The notes under the pieces: generated by a model
Told to the model about the DNA's origin: nothing
Seen by the model: only the letters and a program-made list of their open reading frames with translations
Database searches by the model: none
Made by a program: the position numbers and the translations under genes
Shown here: piece after piece, positions 29,393 to 38,072 of the stretch
How positions within the stretch are numbered: position 1 is the first letter of the stretch
Layout of the letters: every line of letters begins with the position of its first letter
Source of the DNA: Xylophilus ampelinus
GTDB taxonomy: Bacteria > Pseudomonadota > Gammaproteobacteria > Burkholderiales > Burkholderiaceae_C
Direction: 5' to 3'
NCBI RefSeq assembly: GCF_901875635.1
Contig: NZ_CABFMN010000086.1
Location: 1-64,000, forward strand
Length of the DNA: 64,000 bases

Positions 29393-30118
29393 TCACAGCG
29401 CCAACCCCAGCAGCGACTGCTGCAGCTGCGTGTCGGCCGAGAAGTCGGCCATCGACCCGGCGTGCACCACGCGGCCGTTGTCCATCACGGCGACGTGATC
29501 CCCCAGGCGCTGCGCGAAATGGATGTTCTGTTCCACCAGCAGGATCGTCACGCCGCTGGCCTTGAGCTCGGCGAAGGCGTCGATCATGTTGTTGATGATG
29601 GCTGGCGCCAGGCCCTTGCTGGGCTCGTCGACGATCAGCAGCTGGCGCGGCTCGACGATCGCGCGCGAGACGGCCAGCATCTGTTTCTGCCCGCCCGAGA
29701 GTTTGCCGGCCGGGTGGTTCCAGAACTTCTCCACGGCGGGGAAGAGCTTGAAGATCCACTTGAGCCGCGTGTCGTCCATGTCCTGCGCTCGGCGCGCGGC
29801 GCGTGCCGCGAGAAGCATGTTCTCCTTCACGGTGAGGTCCGCGAAGATGCCCATGGTCTCGGGCACGTAGGCGATGCCGAGGTCGGCGATCTGCGGGGTC
29901 GCGAGCTTCGTGATGTCCTGGCCCGCGAAGTGCACGCGCCCCTGCGAGGCATGCCACAGGCCCATGATGGTCCGCAGCGTGGTCGTCTTGCCGGCACCGT
30001 TGCGGCCCAGCAGCATGGTGAGCTGGCCCTTGGGCACGGCGAGGTCCACGCCGTGGAGGATGTGGTACGCGCCGATGTGGGTGTGGACGCCTTCGAGCGT
30101 GAGCAGTGCGTCAGTCAT
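29393..30118 (-). CDS. livF: Branched-chain-type amino-acid ABC ATPase LivF
   Basis: Cytosolic ATPase subunit, 241 residues. Walker A is GRNGAGKTT near 36-44, signature motif KLSGGQKQML near 140, Walker B LLIVDEPSKGL near 160, and the H-loop lies in the later VEQNIHFA segment region. The start MTDALLTLEG gives the normal N-terminus. Confidence 0.94.
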   Translation of the reverse strand: MTDALLTLEGVHTHIGAYHILHGVDLAVPKGQLTMLLGRNGAGKTTTLRTIMGLWHASQGRVHFAGQDITKLATPQIADLGIAYVPETMGIFADLTVKENMLLAARAARRAQDMDDTRLKWIFKLFPAVEKFWNHPAGKLSGGQKQMLAVSRAIVEPRQLLIVDEPSKGLAPAIINNMIDAFAELKASGVTILLVEQNIHFAQRLGDHVAVMDNGRVVHAGSMADFSADTQLQQSLLGLAL

Positions 30119-30127
30119 GGGTTGGGC

Positions 30128-30238
30128 TCCTTCCCCCACTGGGGGAAGGTGGGGATGGGGGCAGCGGCGCGGGAGAGAGGCGCGGCCGATCGACCGCCGC
30201 GTGCCCCCACCCCGGCCCTCCCCCAGCGGGGGAGGGAG
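30128..30238. repeat. Intergenic palindrome between livG and livF
   Basis: Left arm CTTCCCCCACTGGGGGAAGG plus GGTGGGGATGGGGGCA, right arm TGCCCCCACCCC plus CCCTCCCCCAGCGGGGGAGG. Each arm also contains its own small palindrome. A different repeat family from the GCGAAGG type. Confidence 0.85.
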
Positions 30239-30254
30239 TGAATACGCGCCGCCG

Positions 30255-31019
30255 TCATGCCGCCTCCTTCGCCACGCCCAGGTAGGCTTCCTGCACCACC
30301 GGCGACGCGATGACTTCCGCCGGCTCGCCGTCGGCCACCAGGGTGCCGTTGTGCAGCACGATGATGCGGTCGGCCAGCTCGCGCACCACGTCCATCTTGT
30401 GCTCCACGAGCAGGATCGTCTTGGTCTTGTCGGCCTTCAGCCGGCGGATCAGGTCGAGGATGACCGGCGCCTCGGCGGCGTTCATGCCGGCCGTCGGTTC
30501 GTCGAACATGAAGACCTGCGGCTCCAGCGCCATCAGCAGCGCGACCTCGAGCTTGCGCTGGTCGCCGTGCGGCAGGCTGGCGACGATGTCATGTTCGCGC
30601 GCCTTGAGGTTGGTGTCGGCCAGCAGCGCGTCCGCGCGCTCGGTGAGGGCCTTGCGGTCGCTCCAGATGCTCCAGAGGTTGAGGCCGCGGCGGTGCGGCC
30701 CTTCGTGCGCGGCCTGCACCGCCAGGCGCACGTTCTCCAGCACCGTGAGGTTGGGGAACAGGTTGGTGAGCTGGAAGGCGCGGCCCAGGCCGGCGCGCGT
30801 GCGCGCCGACGCGGGCAGCCCCGTCAGGTCGCGGCCATCGAGCCGCACCGAGCCCGACGTGGCCTTGAGCTGCCCCGAGATGAGGTTGAAGTAGGTCGTC
30901 TTGCCCGCGCCGTTGGGGCCCACGATGGCCGTGAGCGTGCCGGGCGCGAAGGCACAGCTCACGGCATTCACCGCGACGTGCCCGCCGAAGCGGATGGTGA
31001 GGTCTTGGGTCTGGAGCAT
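30255..31019 (-). CDS. livG: Branched-chain-type amino-acid ABC ATPase LivG
   Basis: Second ATPase subunit, 254 residues, with Walker A GPNGAGKTT near 36-44, a Walker B-type VFMFDEPTAGMN near 165-176 and the H-loop in LLVEHKMDVV. The signature segment reads LPHGDQRKLEVA rather than LSGGQ, as is usual in LivG. The start MLQTQDLTIR was chosen since upstream residues are encoded by palindromic repeat DNA. Confidence 0.94.
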   Translation of the reverse strand: MLQTQDLTIRFGGHVAVNAVSCAFAPGTLTAIVGPNGAGKTTYFNLISGQLKATSGSVRLDGRDLTGLPASARTRAGLGRAFQLTNLFPNLTVLENVRLAVQAAHEGPHRRGLNLWSIWSDRKALTERADALLADTNLKAREHDIVASLPHGDQRKLEVALLMALEPQVFMFDEPTAGMNAAEAPVILDLIRRLKADKTKTILLVEHKMDVVRELADRIIVLHNGTLVADGEPAEVIASPVVQEAYLGVAKEAA

Positions 31020-31043
31020 CGGGTCGAATGCGGGAGCGGGAAC

Positions 31044-31154
31044 CGAACGCGAAGGGCGCGAAAGTCCCGCGAAAGACGCAAAAGATTCCAACGAGAAAAT
31101 CTTCGAATGCCTTCTTTCGCGCCCTTCGCGCAACCTTCGCGCCTTTCGCGTATG
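31044..31154. repeat. Long intergenic palindrome between livK and livG
   Basis: Arms 31044-31084 and 31111-31154 are inverted copies made of GCGAAGGGCGCGAAAG-like units. Located just after the substrate-binding protein gene. Confidence 0.85.
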
Positions 31155-31170
31155 GAAGTGCGCCTTCCGA

Positions 31171-32358
31171 TCAGCGCTTGTTGCGGATCGGCACGTCCAT
31201 CTCGGACGCCTTGATCTCGTGCACCAGCTCCGGCACGCCCCAGGCGAAGGCCGGGTCGACCTTGATCTTGAAGTGGTACATGCTCTGCATGGCCTGGTGG
31301 TCTTCCTTGCGGAAGGTCATCGTGCCCTTGGGCGTGTCGAAGCTCATGCCTTCCATGGCCCCGATGAGCTTGTTGGTGTTGGTGTCACCGCCGGTCTTCT
31401 TGAGCGCGGTGACCACCGCCATCGCGGCCGAGAAGCCGCCAGCGGTGAAGAAGTCCGGCGGGGTCTTGTACTGCTTGTAGTGCATCGACACCAGGGCATC
31501 GTTGACCGGGTTCTTCGGGATGCCGAAGTAGTAGTAGGTCGCGCCCTCCATGCCCGGAAACTGCTTGTAGCTGGCCATGGCCGGGAGGATGTTGCCGCCG
31601 GTGGCGATCTCGATGCCGTAGCGCTTGAGGTCGAGGTCGGCGATCTTGAAGGGGTTGCCGGCGCCGGCCCACACGATCCAGATCACCTTGCGGCCGGGCT
31701 GGTCCTTGAGCTTGTCGATGAGGCGCTGCGCACCGGCGGTGAAGTCGGTGGTGTTCTGCGGCAGGTATTCCTCGTGGACGATCTTGGCCTTCTTCACCGC
31801 GTCCTTGAACGCCTTCACGCCGTCGCGGCCGAAGGCGTAGTCCTGGGCCAGGGTGGCGATGGTGGTGCCCGGCTTGTCGAGCGCGACGGCGTTGCTGATC
31901 GCGTCCTGGCTCGAATTGCGGCCGGTGCGGAAGATGTACTTGTTCCACTTGTCGCCGGTGATCGAGTCGGCCACGGCGGGCTCGACGATCAGCACCTTCT
32001 TGTACTCCTCGGCCACCGGCAGCATGGCCAGCGCCACGCCCGAGGAGGTGGGCCCGACGGCCAGCGCGGCCTTGTCGTCGGAGTACGCGGCCGCCAGCAG
32101 CGACTTGCCGAGATCGGGCTTGCCCTGGTCGTCCTTCTCGATGACGACGATCTTCTTGCCGTTGACGGTCATGGTGCCGCCGGTGGCGTATTCCAGGCCC
32201 ATCATCAGGCCGGCCTGCGTCTGCTTGCCGTAGGCCTCCAGCGGGCCGGTCTTGCTGTAGACGTGGGCGATGCGGATGTCGTTGGACTGGGCCCAGGCCG
32301 GCGCGGCGACGGCAGTGGCGGCCAAGGCGGCCAGGGCAACGAGATGGCGACGGTGCAT
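31171..32358 (-). CDS. livK: Branched-chain-type amino-acid ABC substrate-binding protein
   Basis: Periplasmic binding protein that delivers the solute to LivHMGF, 395 residues. Signal peptide MHRRHLVALAALAATAVAAP with cleavage near WAQ/SN, then the Peripla_BP_6 fold (IRIAHVYSKTGPLEAYGKQT). The family binds branched-chain amino acids, amides, urea or aromatic compounds, so the true substrate is open. GGAGAC precedes the ATG. First gene of the operon, behind a sigma-54 promoter. Confidence 0.93.
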   Translation of the reverse strand: MHRRHLVALAALAATAVAAPAWAQSNDIRIAHVYSKTGPLEAYGKQTQAGLMMGLEYATGGTMTVNGKKIVVIEKDDQGKPDLGKSLLAAAYSDDKAALAVGPTSSGVALAMLPVAEEYKKVLIVEPAVADSITGDKWNKYIFRTGRNSSQDAISNAVALDKPGTTIATLAQDYAFGRDGVKAFKDAVKKAKIVHEEYLPQNTTDFTAGAQRLIDKLKDQPGRKVIWIVWAGAGNPFKIADLDLKRYGIEIATGGNILPAMASYKQFPGMEGATYYYFGIPKNPVNDALVSMHYKQYKTPPDFFTAGGFSAAMAVVTALKKTGGDTNTNKLIGAMEGMSFDTPKGTMTFRKEDHQAMQSMYHFKIKVDPAFAWGVPELVHEIKASEMDVPIRNKR

Positions 32359-32389
32359 GGAATGTCTCCTAGGATGAATGGCTGAACTT

Positions 32390-32405
32390 TGCACAGTTCG
32401 TGCCA
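32390..32405 (-). promoter_or_regulatory. Sigma-54 (-24/-12) promoter of the liv operon
   Basis: On the minus strand TGGCACG-AACT-GTGCA (32390-32405) matches the sigma-54 consensus TGGCACG-N4-TTGCW at all but one position. The predicted transcription start is about 20 nt before the livK ATG. A sigma-54 activator gene lies immediately upstream on the same strand. Confidence 0.8.
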
Positions 32406-32490
32406 GCGTCGAAAGCGAGGCTTTCGGACCTATCCGCCGCGGCTCAAGAGCGAAATGACCGAAATCCGATCGATCGAGACGAAACGCATA

Positions 32491-32513
32491 GTCTGGATTT
32501 CAGACAATTGTCT
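32491..32513. promoter_or_regulatory. Candidate upstream activator site
   Basis: Two overlapping palindromes, GTCTG-GATTT-CAGAC (32491-32505) and AGACAATTGTCT (32502-32513), lie about 90-120 bp upstream of the sigma-54 promoter, the usual position for an enhancer-binding protein site. Confidence 0.55.
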
Positions 32514-32603
32514 TTTTTTCGATCAGGGAAAACACGGGCATGCCCGCTGCAGGGCCGGCAAGGCGTCAGGGGCCACTCAGTGCAACGCGTCCATGCTCGG
32601 TCG

Positions 32604-32753
32604 ATGACCGAACGCACTTCTCAAAGGCGCCCAGCGGGCGACCGCCCGCCCGGCCGCCCTTCCGCGGCCTGGCGTCGCCTCACCGGCTGGCTTTTGGTGC
32701 TGGCCGGCGCGGGCATGGTGCTGTCGGGCCTGAACGCCGTCCTGCACCACTGA
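32604..32753 (+). CDS. Possible small single-pass membrane protein
   Basis: A 49-residue frame with a basic, Pro-rich N-terminus and one hydrophobic helix (WLLVLAGAGMVLSGL) near the C-terminus. The start MTERTSQRR is the only ATG near a sensible length; no strong ribosome binding site is seen. It lies between livK and the sigma-54 activator on the opposite strand. It could be a chance frame. Confidence 0.35.
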   Translation: MTERTSQRRPAGDRPPGRPSAAWRRLTGWLLVLAGAGMVLSGLNAVLHH

Positions 32754-32776
32754 GAGGCGGGGATCGGGAGGGCGAT

Positions 32777-34303
32777 TCAGCCCTCGCCCATGCGGTCGTA
32801 CAGCGTGGCGCGCGAGATGCCCAGGCGCCGCGCTGCCGCGAGCTTGTTGCCGCCCGTGGCGGCCAGCATGGCCGCGATGGCACGCCGCTCCAGTTCCGCC
32901 ACCTGCTCGGCCAGCGGCCGCAGCAGCGCCGCGACATCGTCGCCTTCCCCCCCCGCCGGCGACGCCAAGGGCTCGGGCGCAGCGATGCTCTCGACGCCGG
33001 TTTCGGCCAGCACGCGCGCGACTTCGGCGGCATCGACGCGCTGGGCGTCGCTGCGCATCGCCAGCTGCTCCAGCACGTTGCGCAGCTCGCGCGTGTTTCC
33101 GCGCCAGTGCTGGCCCGCGAGCAGCGCCAGCGCGTCGGGCAGCAGCTCGGGCGGCGCCTCGCCGGTGCGCTGCGCGATGTCCTCGCCCAGCGCCTCCACC
33201 AGTGCCGGAATGTCCGAGCGGCGTTCGCGCAGCGGCGGCACGCGCAGCGGCAGCACGTTCAGGCGGTAGAACAGGTCTTCGCGGAACTTGCCTTCGCGCA
33301 CCAGCGCCGGCAGGTCGCGCGAGGTGGCCGCGATCACGCGCGCATCGAAGGGCACCAGCTTGTTCGAGCCCAGCGGCTCGATCTCGCCCTCCTGCAGCGC
33401 GCGTAGCAGCTTGGCCTGCAGCGACAGCGGCATGTCGCCGATCTCGTCGAGGAAGAGCGTGCCGCCGTCGGCGAACTTGAACTTGCCCTCGCGCCCGCGC
33501 CGGTCGGCCCCGGTGAAGGCGCCGGGCGCGAAGCCGAAGAACTCGGCCTCCAGCAGCGTGTCGGGCACGGCGGCGATATTGACGGTGACGAACGGGCCAG
33601 CGGCACGGGCCGAGGCGCCGTGGATGGCATGGGCCAGCAGTTCCTTGCCGGTGCCCGTCTCACCCAGCAGCAGCACCGGGCTGGTCGACTGTGCGGCGCG
33701 GCGCGCATGGCGCTTGACCTCCACCGCCGCCGGGCTGCTGCCGATGAAGCTGGCGAAGCTGTACTTGGCCTGGCGCGGCAGTTCGCCGCTGCGCGCCGCG
33801 CGGCCCCGCTGGCTGGCCAGCTCGCGCCGCGCCTCGTCCAGGTCGCGCTGCAGCAAGGCGAACTTGCTCACCAGCGGCTGCAGCGTGGTCTGCGGATGGT
33901 CGAAGAGCACGATGCCGATCGCACCAATGACTTCGCCGATGACACCGCCCTGCCCGTCGGGCCGCTCCTCGCGCAGCGGCAGCCGGCTCACGACGAAGGT
34001 GCCGGCCTTGTTGGTGAGCAGGTCCACCAGCACCGGCTCGCCGGTTTCCAGCACGCGGCGCATCTGCGTGTTGGGAATCACGTCCTCCACCATGTGGCCC
34101 CGGAACTGGTCCAGGTCGCTGAAGCCCAGCGCCGGCAGGAAGCGGCGGTAGCCCTCGTTGACCCACACGATGCGCCCGCTGCGGTCGATGAGGAACATGC
34201 CCTGGCTCATGCTCGAGAAGAGCTGGAACATGGAGCGCGCGGCCAGCGCGAGGATGCCTTCGGCGTCGAGGGGCAGCGCGGGCGATGGGGAGGCGGCGGG
34301 CAT
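32777..34303 (-). CDS. Sigma-54-dependent transcriptional activator (PAS-AAA-Fis)
   Basis: A 508-residue enhancer-binding protein. An N-terminal PAS-type sensor (about 25-140) has MSQGMFLIDRSGRIVWVNEGY at 32-52. The AAA+ domain has Walker A GETGTGKE at 214-221, the sigma-54 contact loop GAFTGA at 261-266 and Walker B GTLFLDEIGD. A C-terminal Fis-type HTH reads GNKLAAARRLGISRATLYDRM. It is the likely activator of the liv operon, whose sigma-54 promoter lies downstream on the same strand. The signal is unknown. Confidence 0.94.
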   Translation of the reverse strand: MPAASPSPALPLDAEGILALAARSMFQLFSSMSQGMFLIDRSGRIVWVNEGYRRFLPALGFSDLDQFRGHMVEDVIPNTQMRRVLETGEPVLVDLLTNKAGTFVVSRLPLREERPDGQGGVIGEVIGAIGIVLFDHPQTTLQPLVSKFALLQRDLDEARRELASQRGRAARSGELPRQAKYSFASFIGSSPAAVEVKRHARRAAQSTSPVLLLGETGTGKELLAHAIHGASARAAGPFVTVNIAAVPDTLLEAEFFGFAPGAFTGADRRGREGKFKFADGGTLFLDEIGDMPLSLQAKLLRALQEGEIEPLGSNKLVPFDARVIAATSRDLPALVREGKFREDLFYRLNVLPLRVPPLRERRSDIPALVEALGEDIAQRTGEAPPELLPDALALLAGQHWRGNTRELRNVLEQLAMRSDAQRVDAAEVARVLAETGVESIAAPEPLASPAGGEGDDVAALLRPLAEQVAELERRAIAAMLAATGGNKLAAARRLGISRATLYDRMGEG

Positions 34304-34419
34304 GGGGCGGGATCGTAGCGTGCGCACATCGGCGCCAATCCCCGGCCGCGCTGCTCGAAGGGTGCACGGTGCACAGCCCACCGGCGGGCCGTAGGACGTT
34401 CCCGCCGCACACCATAGGC

Positions 34420-34481
34420 TTCAATGCCAAAACAACCTGCAGCGCCCGCCGCGCCTGCGCAGCCAGCTATGCTTTCATAGC
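34420..34481 (-). repeat. Dispersed repeat copy 6
   Basis: TTCAATGCC-AAAAC end, CTGCAGCGCCCGCCGCGCCTGCGC core and GCTAT-n-CATAGC end, in the gap between the sigma-54 activator and tetR. Confidence 0.85.
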
Positions 34482-34510
34482 ATATACAGCCCGCCGAAAG
34501 GCAGGGACAA

Positions 34511-34528
34511 TTCAATCAAACGATTGAA
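34511..34528 (+). promoter_or_regulatory. Probable TetR operator upstream of the efflux operon
   Basis: A perfect inverted repeat TTCAATC-AAAC-GATTGAA lies 24 bp before the tetR start codon. A TCTAAT at 34536-34541 could be the -10, with the -35 in or next to the operator, a layout for autorepression. Confidence 0.65.
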
Positions 34529-34551
34529 CTGCGTGCTCTAATCCGCGGGCC

Positions 34552-35292
34552 ATGCTTTCCCCCAAGCCTTCAGCCGCCACATCGCGCGCCTCCCGATCCG
34601 ACGGCGCAGAGGCGCGCTCCCGCCTGCTGCACGCAGCGCTCGCGCTCTTCGCCGAAAAAGGCTTCGCCAAGACCTCCACCCGCGAGATCGCGGCAGCGGC
34701 GGGCACCAACATCGCGTCGATCAGCTACTACTTCGGCGACAAGGCCGGGCTGTACGCGGCGACCTTCACCGAGCCGATGGGCGGCGCGATGCCCGACCTG
34801 ATCGCGATGTACGAAGCGCCCGAACTGCCGATCGCCGAGGCGCTGCGCATCTTCATGGCCGGCTATGTGGAACCGCTCAAGCACGGCGACATCGTGCGCC
34901 AATGCATGCGCCTGCACCTGCGCGAGCTGCTGGAGCCGACCGGCCAGTGGGCCACGGAACTCGACCGCGACGTGAAGGCGCCCCACGAGGCATTGATCCG
35001 CGTGCTGTGCCGCCACCTGCAGCTGGCCGGCCCCGACGACGATGTGCAGCGCCTGGCCTTCGCGATCAGCGGGCTCGCGACGCAGCTCTTCGTCATGCGC
35101 GACGTGGTCGAGCAGATGCAGCCGCAGCTGCTCGAGGGCGATGCGCGCATCGACACCTGGGCCGATCGCCTGAGCGCCTATGCGCTCGCCCTCGTGGCCG
35201 ACGAGGCGCGGCGCCGCCAGACATCGACGACCCGGGCCGCACGCCCGACGCGCTCGCGCCGTACCGCGCCAAGAACCTCTCTGCTTCCATGA
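34552..35292 (+). CDS. TetR-family repressor (CerR/DUF1956 type)
   Basis: A 246-residue regulator with an N-terminal HTH (FAEKGFAKTSTREIAAAAGTNIASISYYFGDKAGLY, about 32-68) and a C-terminal ligand domain of the DUF1956 kind. The basic tail after residue 225 is unconserved. Its stop overlaps the start of the outer-membrane factor (ATGA), so it heads a four-gene efflux operon that it probably represses. Confidence 0.9.
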   Translation: MLSPKPSAATSRASRSDGAEARSRLLHAALALFAEKGFAKTSTREIAAAAGTNIASISYYFGDKAGLYAATFTEPMGGAMPDLIAMYEAPELPIAEALRIFMAGYVEPLKHGDIVRQCMRLHLRELLEPTGQWATELDRDVKAPHEALIRVLCRHLQLAGPDDDVQRLAFAISGLATQLFVMRDVVEQMQPQLLEGDARIDTWADRLSAYALALVADEARRRQTSTTRAARPTRSRRTAPRTSLLP

Positions 35293-36824
35293 CCCGACTG
35301 CCCCGTCTCGGCGCCCTGTGCGCGCTGTCCCTCGCCCTGGCCGCCTGCGGCCTCACCCGGCCACCCGCATCGGTCGACGCGCCGACGCCCGCGCGGTGGA
35401 ACGCCCCGCTGCCCGATGCCGCCCTGCCCCACGCCGGCTCGCTGCCGTCGCTGGCCACCTGGTGGCGCGATGCGGGCGACCCGGTGCTGGCGGAGCTGAT
35501 CGAGGCCGCGCAGGCCGCCAGCCCCAACATCGCGAGTGCCGCGACGCGCATCGCCGAAGCCCGCGCCACCCGCGTGCAGACGGGCGCCGCGCTGGCACCG
35601 AACCTGGACGGCGTGCTTTCCGCCACCCGCAGCAACTCGCCCACCAGTGGGGTCGGCGGCGGCGTGGGGGCCACAGGCGGAACCGGCGCGACAGGCACGA
35701 CGGGCGCGACCGGCGGCTCGACCTCGATCCCGCCCGTCACCATCGGCCAGGCCGGCCTGCAGTCGAGCTGGGAGATCGACCTCTTCGGCGGGCTGCGCGC
35801 CGGTCGCGACGCCGCCGCCTCGCGGCTGGATGCGAGCAGCGCCAAATGGCACGAGGCACGCGTGTCGGTGGCGGCCGAAACCGCCAACGCCTACTTCGCC
35901 GAACGCGCCTGCGCGCGCCAGCTGGCGGTGGCCGAATCCGACACCCGCTCGCGGTTGGAGAGCGCGCGCCTGACCGAGCTTTCGGCACAGGCGGGCTTCA
36001 CGGCACCGGCCGATGCCGCACTGGCACGCGCCGGCGCGGCCGATGCCTCGGGCCGGCTCAAGCAGCAGCGCGCGCAATGCCAGGTGCTGCGCCAGGGCCT
36101 GGTCGCGATGACAGGCCTGGACGCCACCGAACTCGCGCGCAAGCTCGACGCGCAGCCGGGCGACCTCGCGCTGCCCGCCATGCACCCGGTCGACCAGGTG
36201 CCGGCGCGCACCCTGGCCCAGCGGCCCGACGTGTACGCCGCCGAGCAGGCCGTGGCTGCCGCCAGTGCCGACGTCGGCGCCGCCGAGGCGCAGCGCTACC
36301 CGCGGCTGTCCCTCACGGGCAACGTCGGCCGGCTGCAGATCCGCACCAGCGGCTTCCGCGAGACGCTGGACAGCTGGAGCATCGGCCCGGTGCAGCTCAC
36401 GGTGCCGATCTTCGACGGCGGCACACGCGCCGCCAACGCCGAGTCGGCGAAGGCCCGCTACGACGAGGCGGTGGTGCAGTACCGCGCCAGCGTGCGCAAC
36501 GCCGTCAAGGAGGTCGAGGAGGCCCTGGTCAACCTGCAGAGCACCGACGCCCGCTCCGCCGATGCCGACAGCGCGGTGCGCAACTACCAGGCCTCCTTCG
36601 ACGCCACCGACGCCCGCTACCGCAGCGGCATGGCCAGCCAGTTCGAGCTCGAGGACGCGCGGCGCACCCTCTTCGCGGCGCAGACCGCGCGCGTGGGCCT
36701 GCAGCGCGAGCGCGCCACCGCCTGGGTGTCGCTCTATCGCGCGCTGGGCGGCGGCTGGACGCGCCCCGACGCGCAGGCCGCCGCCACGTCCGAGCCCCAG
36801 GCCACCCCCGTCGCGCGCCCCTGA
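35289..36824 (+). CDS. Outer-membrane efflux lipoprotein (NodT family)
   Basis: TolC-like exit duct for the RND pump, 511 residues. Lipoprotein signal ends LSLALAACGL (lipobox Cys near 20). Two OEP repeats of coiled-coil and beta segments follow. A Gly/Thr-rich run of about 25 residues near 118-142 (G-x-T triplets) is inserted in the first repeat, probably in a surface-exposed loop. First structural gene of the operon, overlapping tetR by 4 nt. Confidence 0.93.
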   Translation: MTRLPRLGALCALSLALAACGLTRPPASVDAPTPARWNAPLPDAALPHAGSLPSLATWWRDAGDPVLAELIEAAQAASPNIASAATRIAEARATRVQTGAALAPNLDGVLSATRSNSPTSGVGGGVGATGGTGATGTTGATGGSTSIPPVTIGQAGLQSSWEIDLFGGLRAGRDAAASRLDASSAKWHEARVSVAAETANAYFAERACARQLAVAESDTRSRLESARLTELSAQAGFTAPADAALARAGAADASGRLKQQRAQCQVLRQGLVAMTGLDATELARKLDAQPGDLALPAMHPVDQVPARTLAQRPDVYAAEQAVAAASADVGAAEAQRYPRLSLTGNVGRLQIRTSGFRETLDSWSIGPVQLTVPIFDGGTRAANAESAKARYDEAVVQYRASVRNAVKEVEEALVNLQSTDARSADADSAVRNYQASFDATDARYRSGMASQFELEDARRTLFAAQTARVGLQRERATAWVSLYRALGGGWTRPDAQAAATSEPQATPVARP

Positions 36825-36856
36825 GGGCACACACCGTTTTTTCGCGAACCCCGCCC

Positions 36857-38026
36857 ATGAGAACCTCCAAACGCACCCTCTTCATCGTCCTGGCGCTGGT
36901 CGTGCTGGCCGCCGTCGGCGCGGCCATCGCCCTGCGCGGCAAGGGCGAGGCAACGTCCCCGAAGGACGCCAAGGCCGAAGGCGCCGCCGCAAGGCCTGCC
37001 GCCACCGTGACCGTCGCCACGCCCGAGCCCGCCGAACTGGACATCACGCTCGGCGCCAACGGCAACATCGCCGCCTGGCAGGAGGCCAGCGTGGGCTCCG
37101 AATCCAGCGGCCTGCGCCTGGCCGAGGTGCGCGTGAACGTGGGCGACCGCGTGCGCAAGGGCCAGGTGCTCGCGACCTTCTCCGGCGAGACGGTGGCGGC
37201 CGACGTGGCGCAGGCCAAGGCTGCCTTGGCCGAGGCCCGCGCCACGGCCTCGGATGCCGCCGGCAACGCGGCCCGCGCACGCACGCTCTCGCAGACCGGC
37301 GCACTGAGCCAGCAGCAGATCAACCAGTACCAGACCGCCGAGCAGACCGCCAAGGCGCGCGTCGAGGCCGCCGAGGCATCGCTCGCCGCGCAGCAGGTGC
37401 GCAACCGCAACACGCAGGTGCTCGCGCCCGACGACGGCGTGATCTCGTCGCGCACCGCCACCGTGGGCAGCGTGGTCGGCGCAGGCACCGAACTCTTCAA
37501 GCTGATCCGGCAGGGCCGGCTGGAGTGGCGCGCCGAAGTCGGTGCGGCCGAGCTGGGCAAGCTGTCGGTGGGCATGCCCGCCACCATCACCGCGCCGGGC
37601 GGCACGCGCGTCACCGGCAAGGTGCGCAGCATCGCCCCCACGGTGGATGCGCAGACGCGCAATGCGCTGGTGTACGTGGACATCCCCGATGTGCAGGCCA
37701 GCACCGGCGTGAAAGCGGGGATGTTTTCAAGGGGCGAGTTCCTGCTGGGCAAGAGCGAGGCCATGACCGTGCCGCAGGTGGCCGTGGTGCCGCGCGACGG
37801 TTTCAACACCGTGATGGTGCTGCAGCCCGACCAGCACGTGCGCCAGGTGCGCGTGGAAGCCGGCCGCCGCGTCGGCGACCGCATCGAGGTGCGCGGCGAG
37901 CTGCCGAAGGACGCCCGCGTGGTGGTGGCCGGTGCCGGCTTCCTCAACGACGGCGACATGGTCCGCGTGAGCGATGCGCCGGCCGCCAACCCACCGGCTG
38001 GCGCCGCGCCGGCGGCTGCCAAGTGA
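36857..38026 (+). CDS. RND efflux periplasmic adaptor
   Basis: Membrane-fusion protein, 389 residues, anchored by an N-terminal helix (TLFIVLALVVLAAVGAAIAL). Barrel-sandwich halves flank a short helical hairpin (VRVNVGDRVRKGQVLATFSG, then QVLAPDDGVISSRTATVGSVV). Starts 32 nt after the outer-membrane factor and precedes the permease by 46 nt. Confidence 0.93.
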   Translation: MRTSKRTLFIVLALVVLAAVGAAIALRGKGEATSPKDAKAEGAAARPAATVTVATPEPAELDITLGANGNIAAWQEASVGSESSGLRLAEVRVNVGDRVRKGQVLATFSGETVAADVAQAKAALAEARATASDAAGNAARARTLSQTGALSQQQINQYQTAEQTAKARVEAAEASLAAQQVRNRNTQVLAPDDGVISSRTATVGSVVGAGTELFKLIRQGRLEWRAEVGAAELGKLSVGMPATITAPGGTRVTGKVRSIAPTVDAQTRNALVYVDIPDVQASTGVKAGMFSRGEFLLGKSEAMTVPQVAVVPRDGFNTVMVLQPDQHVRQVRVEAGRRVGDRIEVRGELPKDARVVVAGAGFLNDGDMVRVSDAPAANPPAGAAPAAAK

Positions 38027-38072
38027 GCCGCCGGCCCACCTCACCCTTCACCGCATCGAGAGGGCACCGCCC

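Noticed and set aside
28056..31154. GCGAAGG-rich palindromes as a CRISPR array
   Set aside because: The units are inverted arms without regular spacers and occur once per gap.
32400..32603. N-terminal extension of the small ORF upstream of 32604
   Set aside because: It overlaps the sigma-54 promoter and enhancer region and has no protein-like features.
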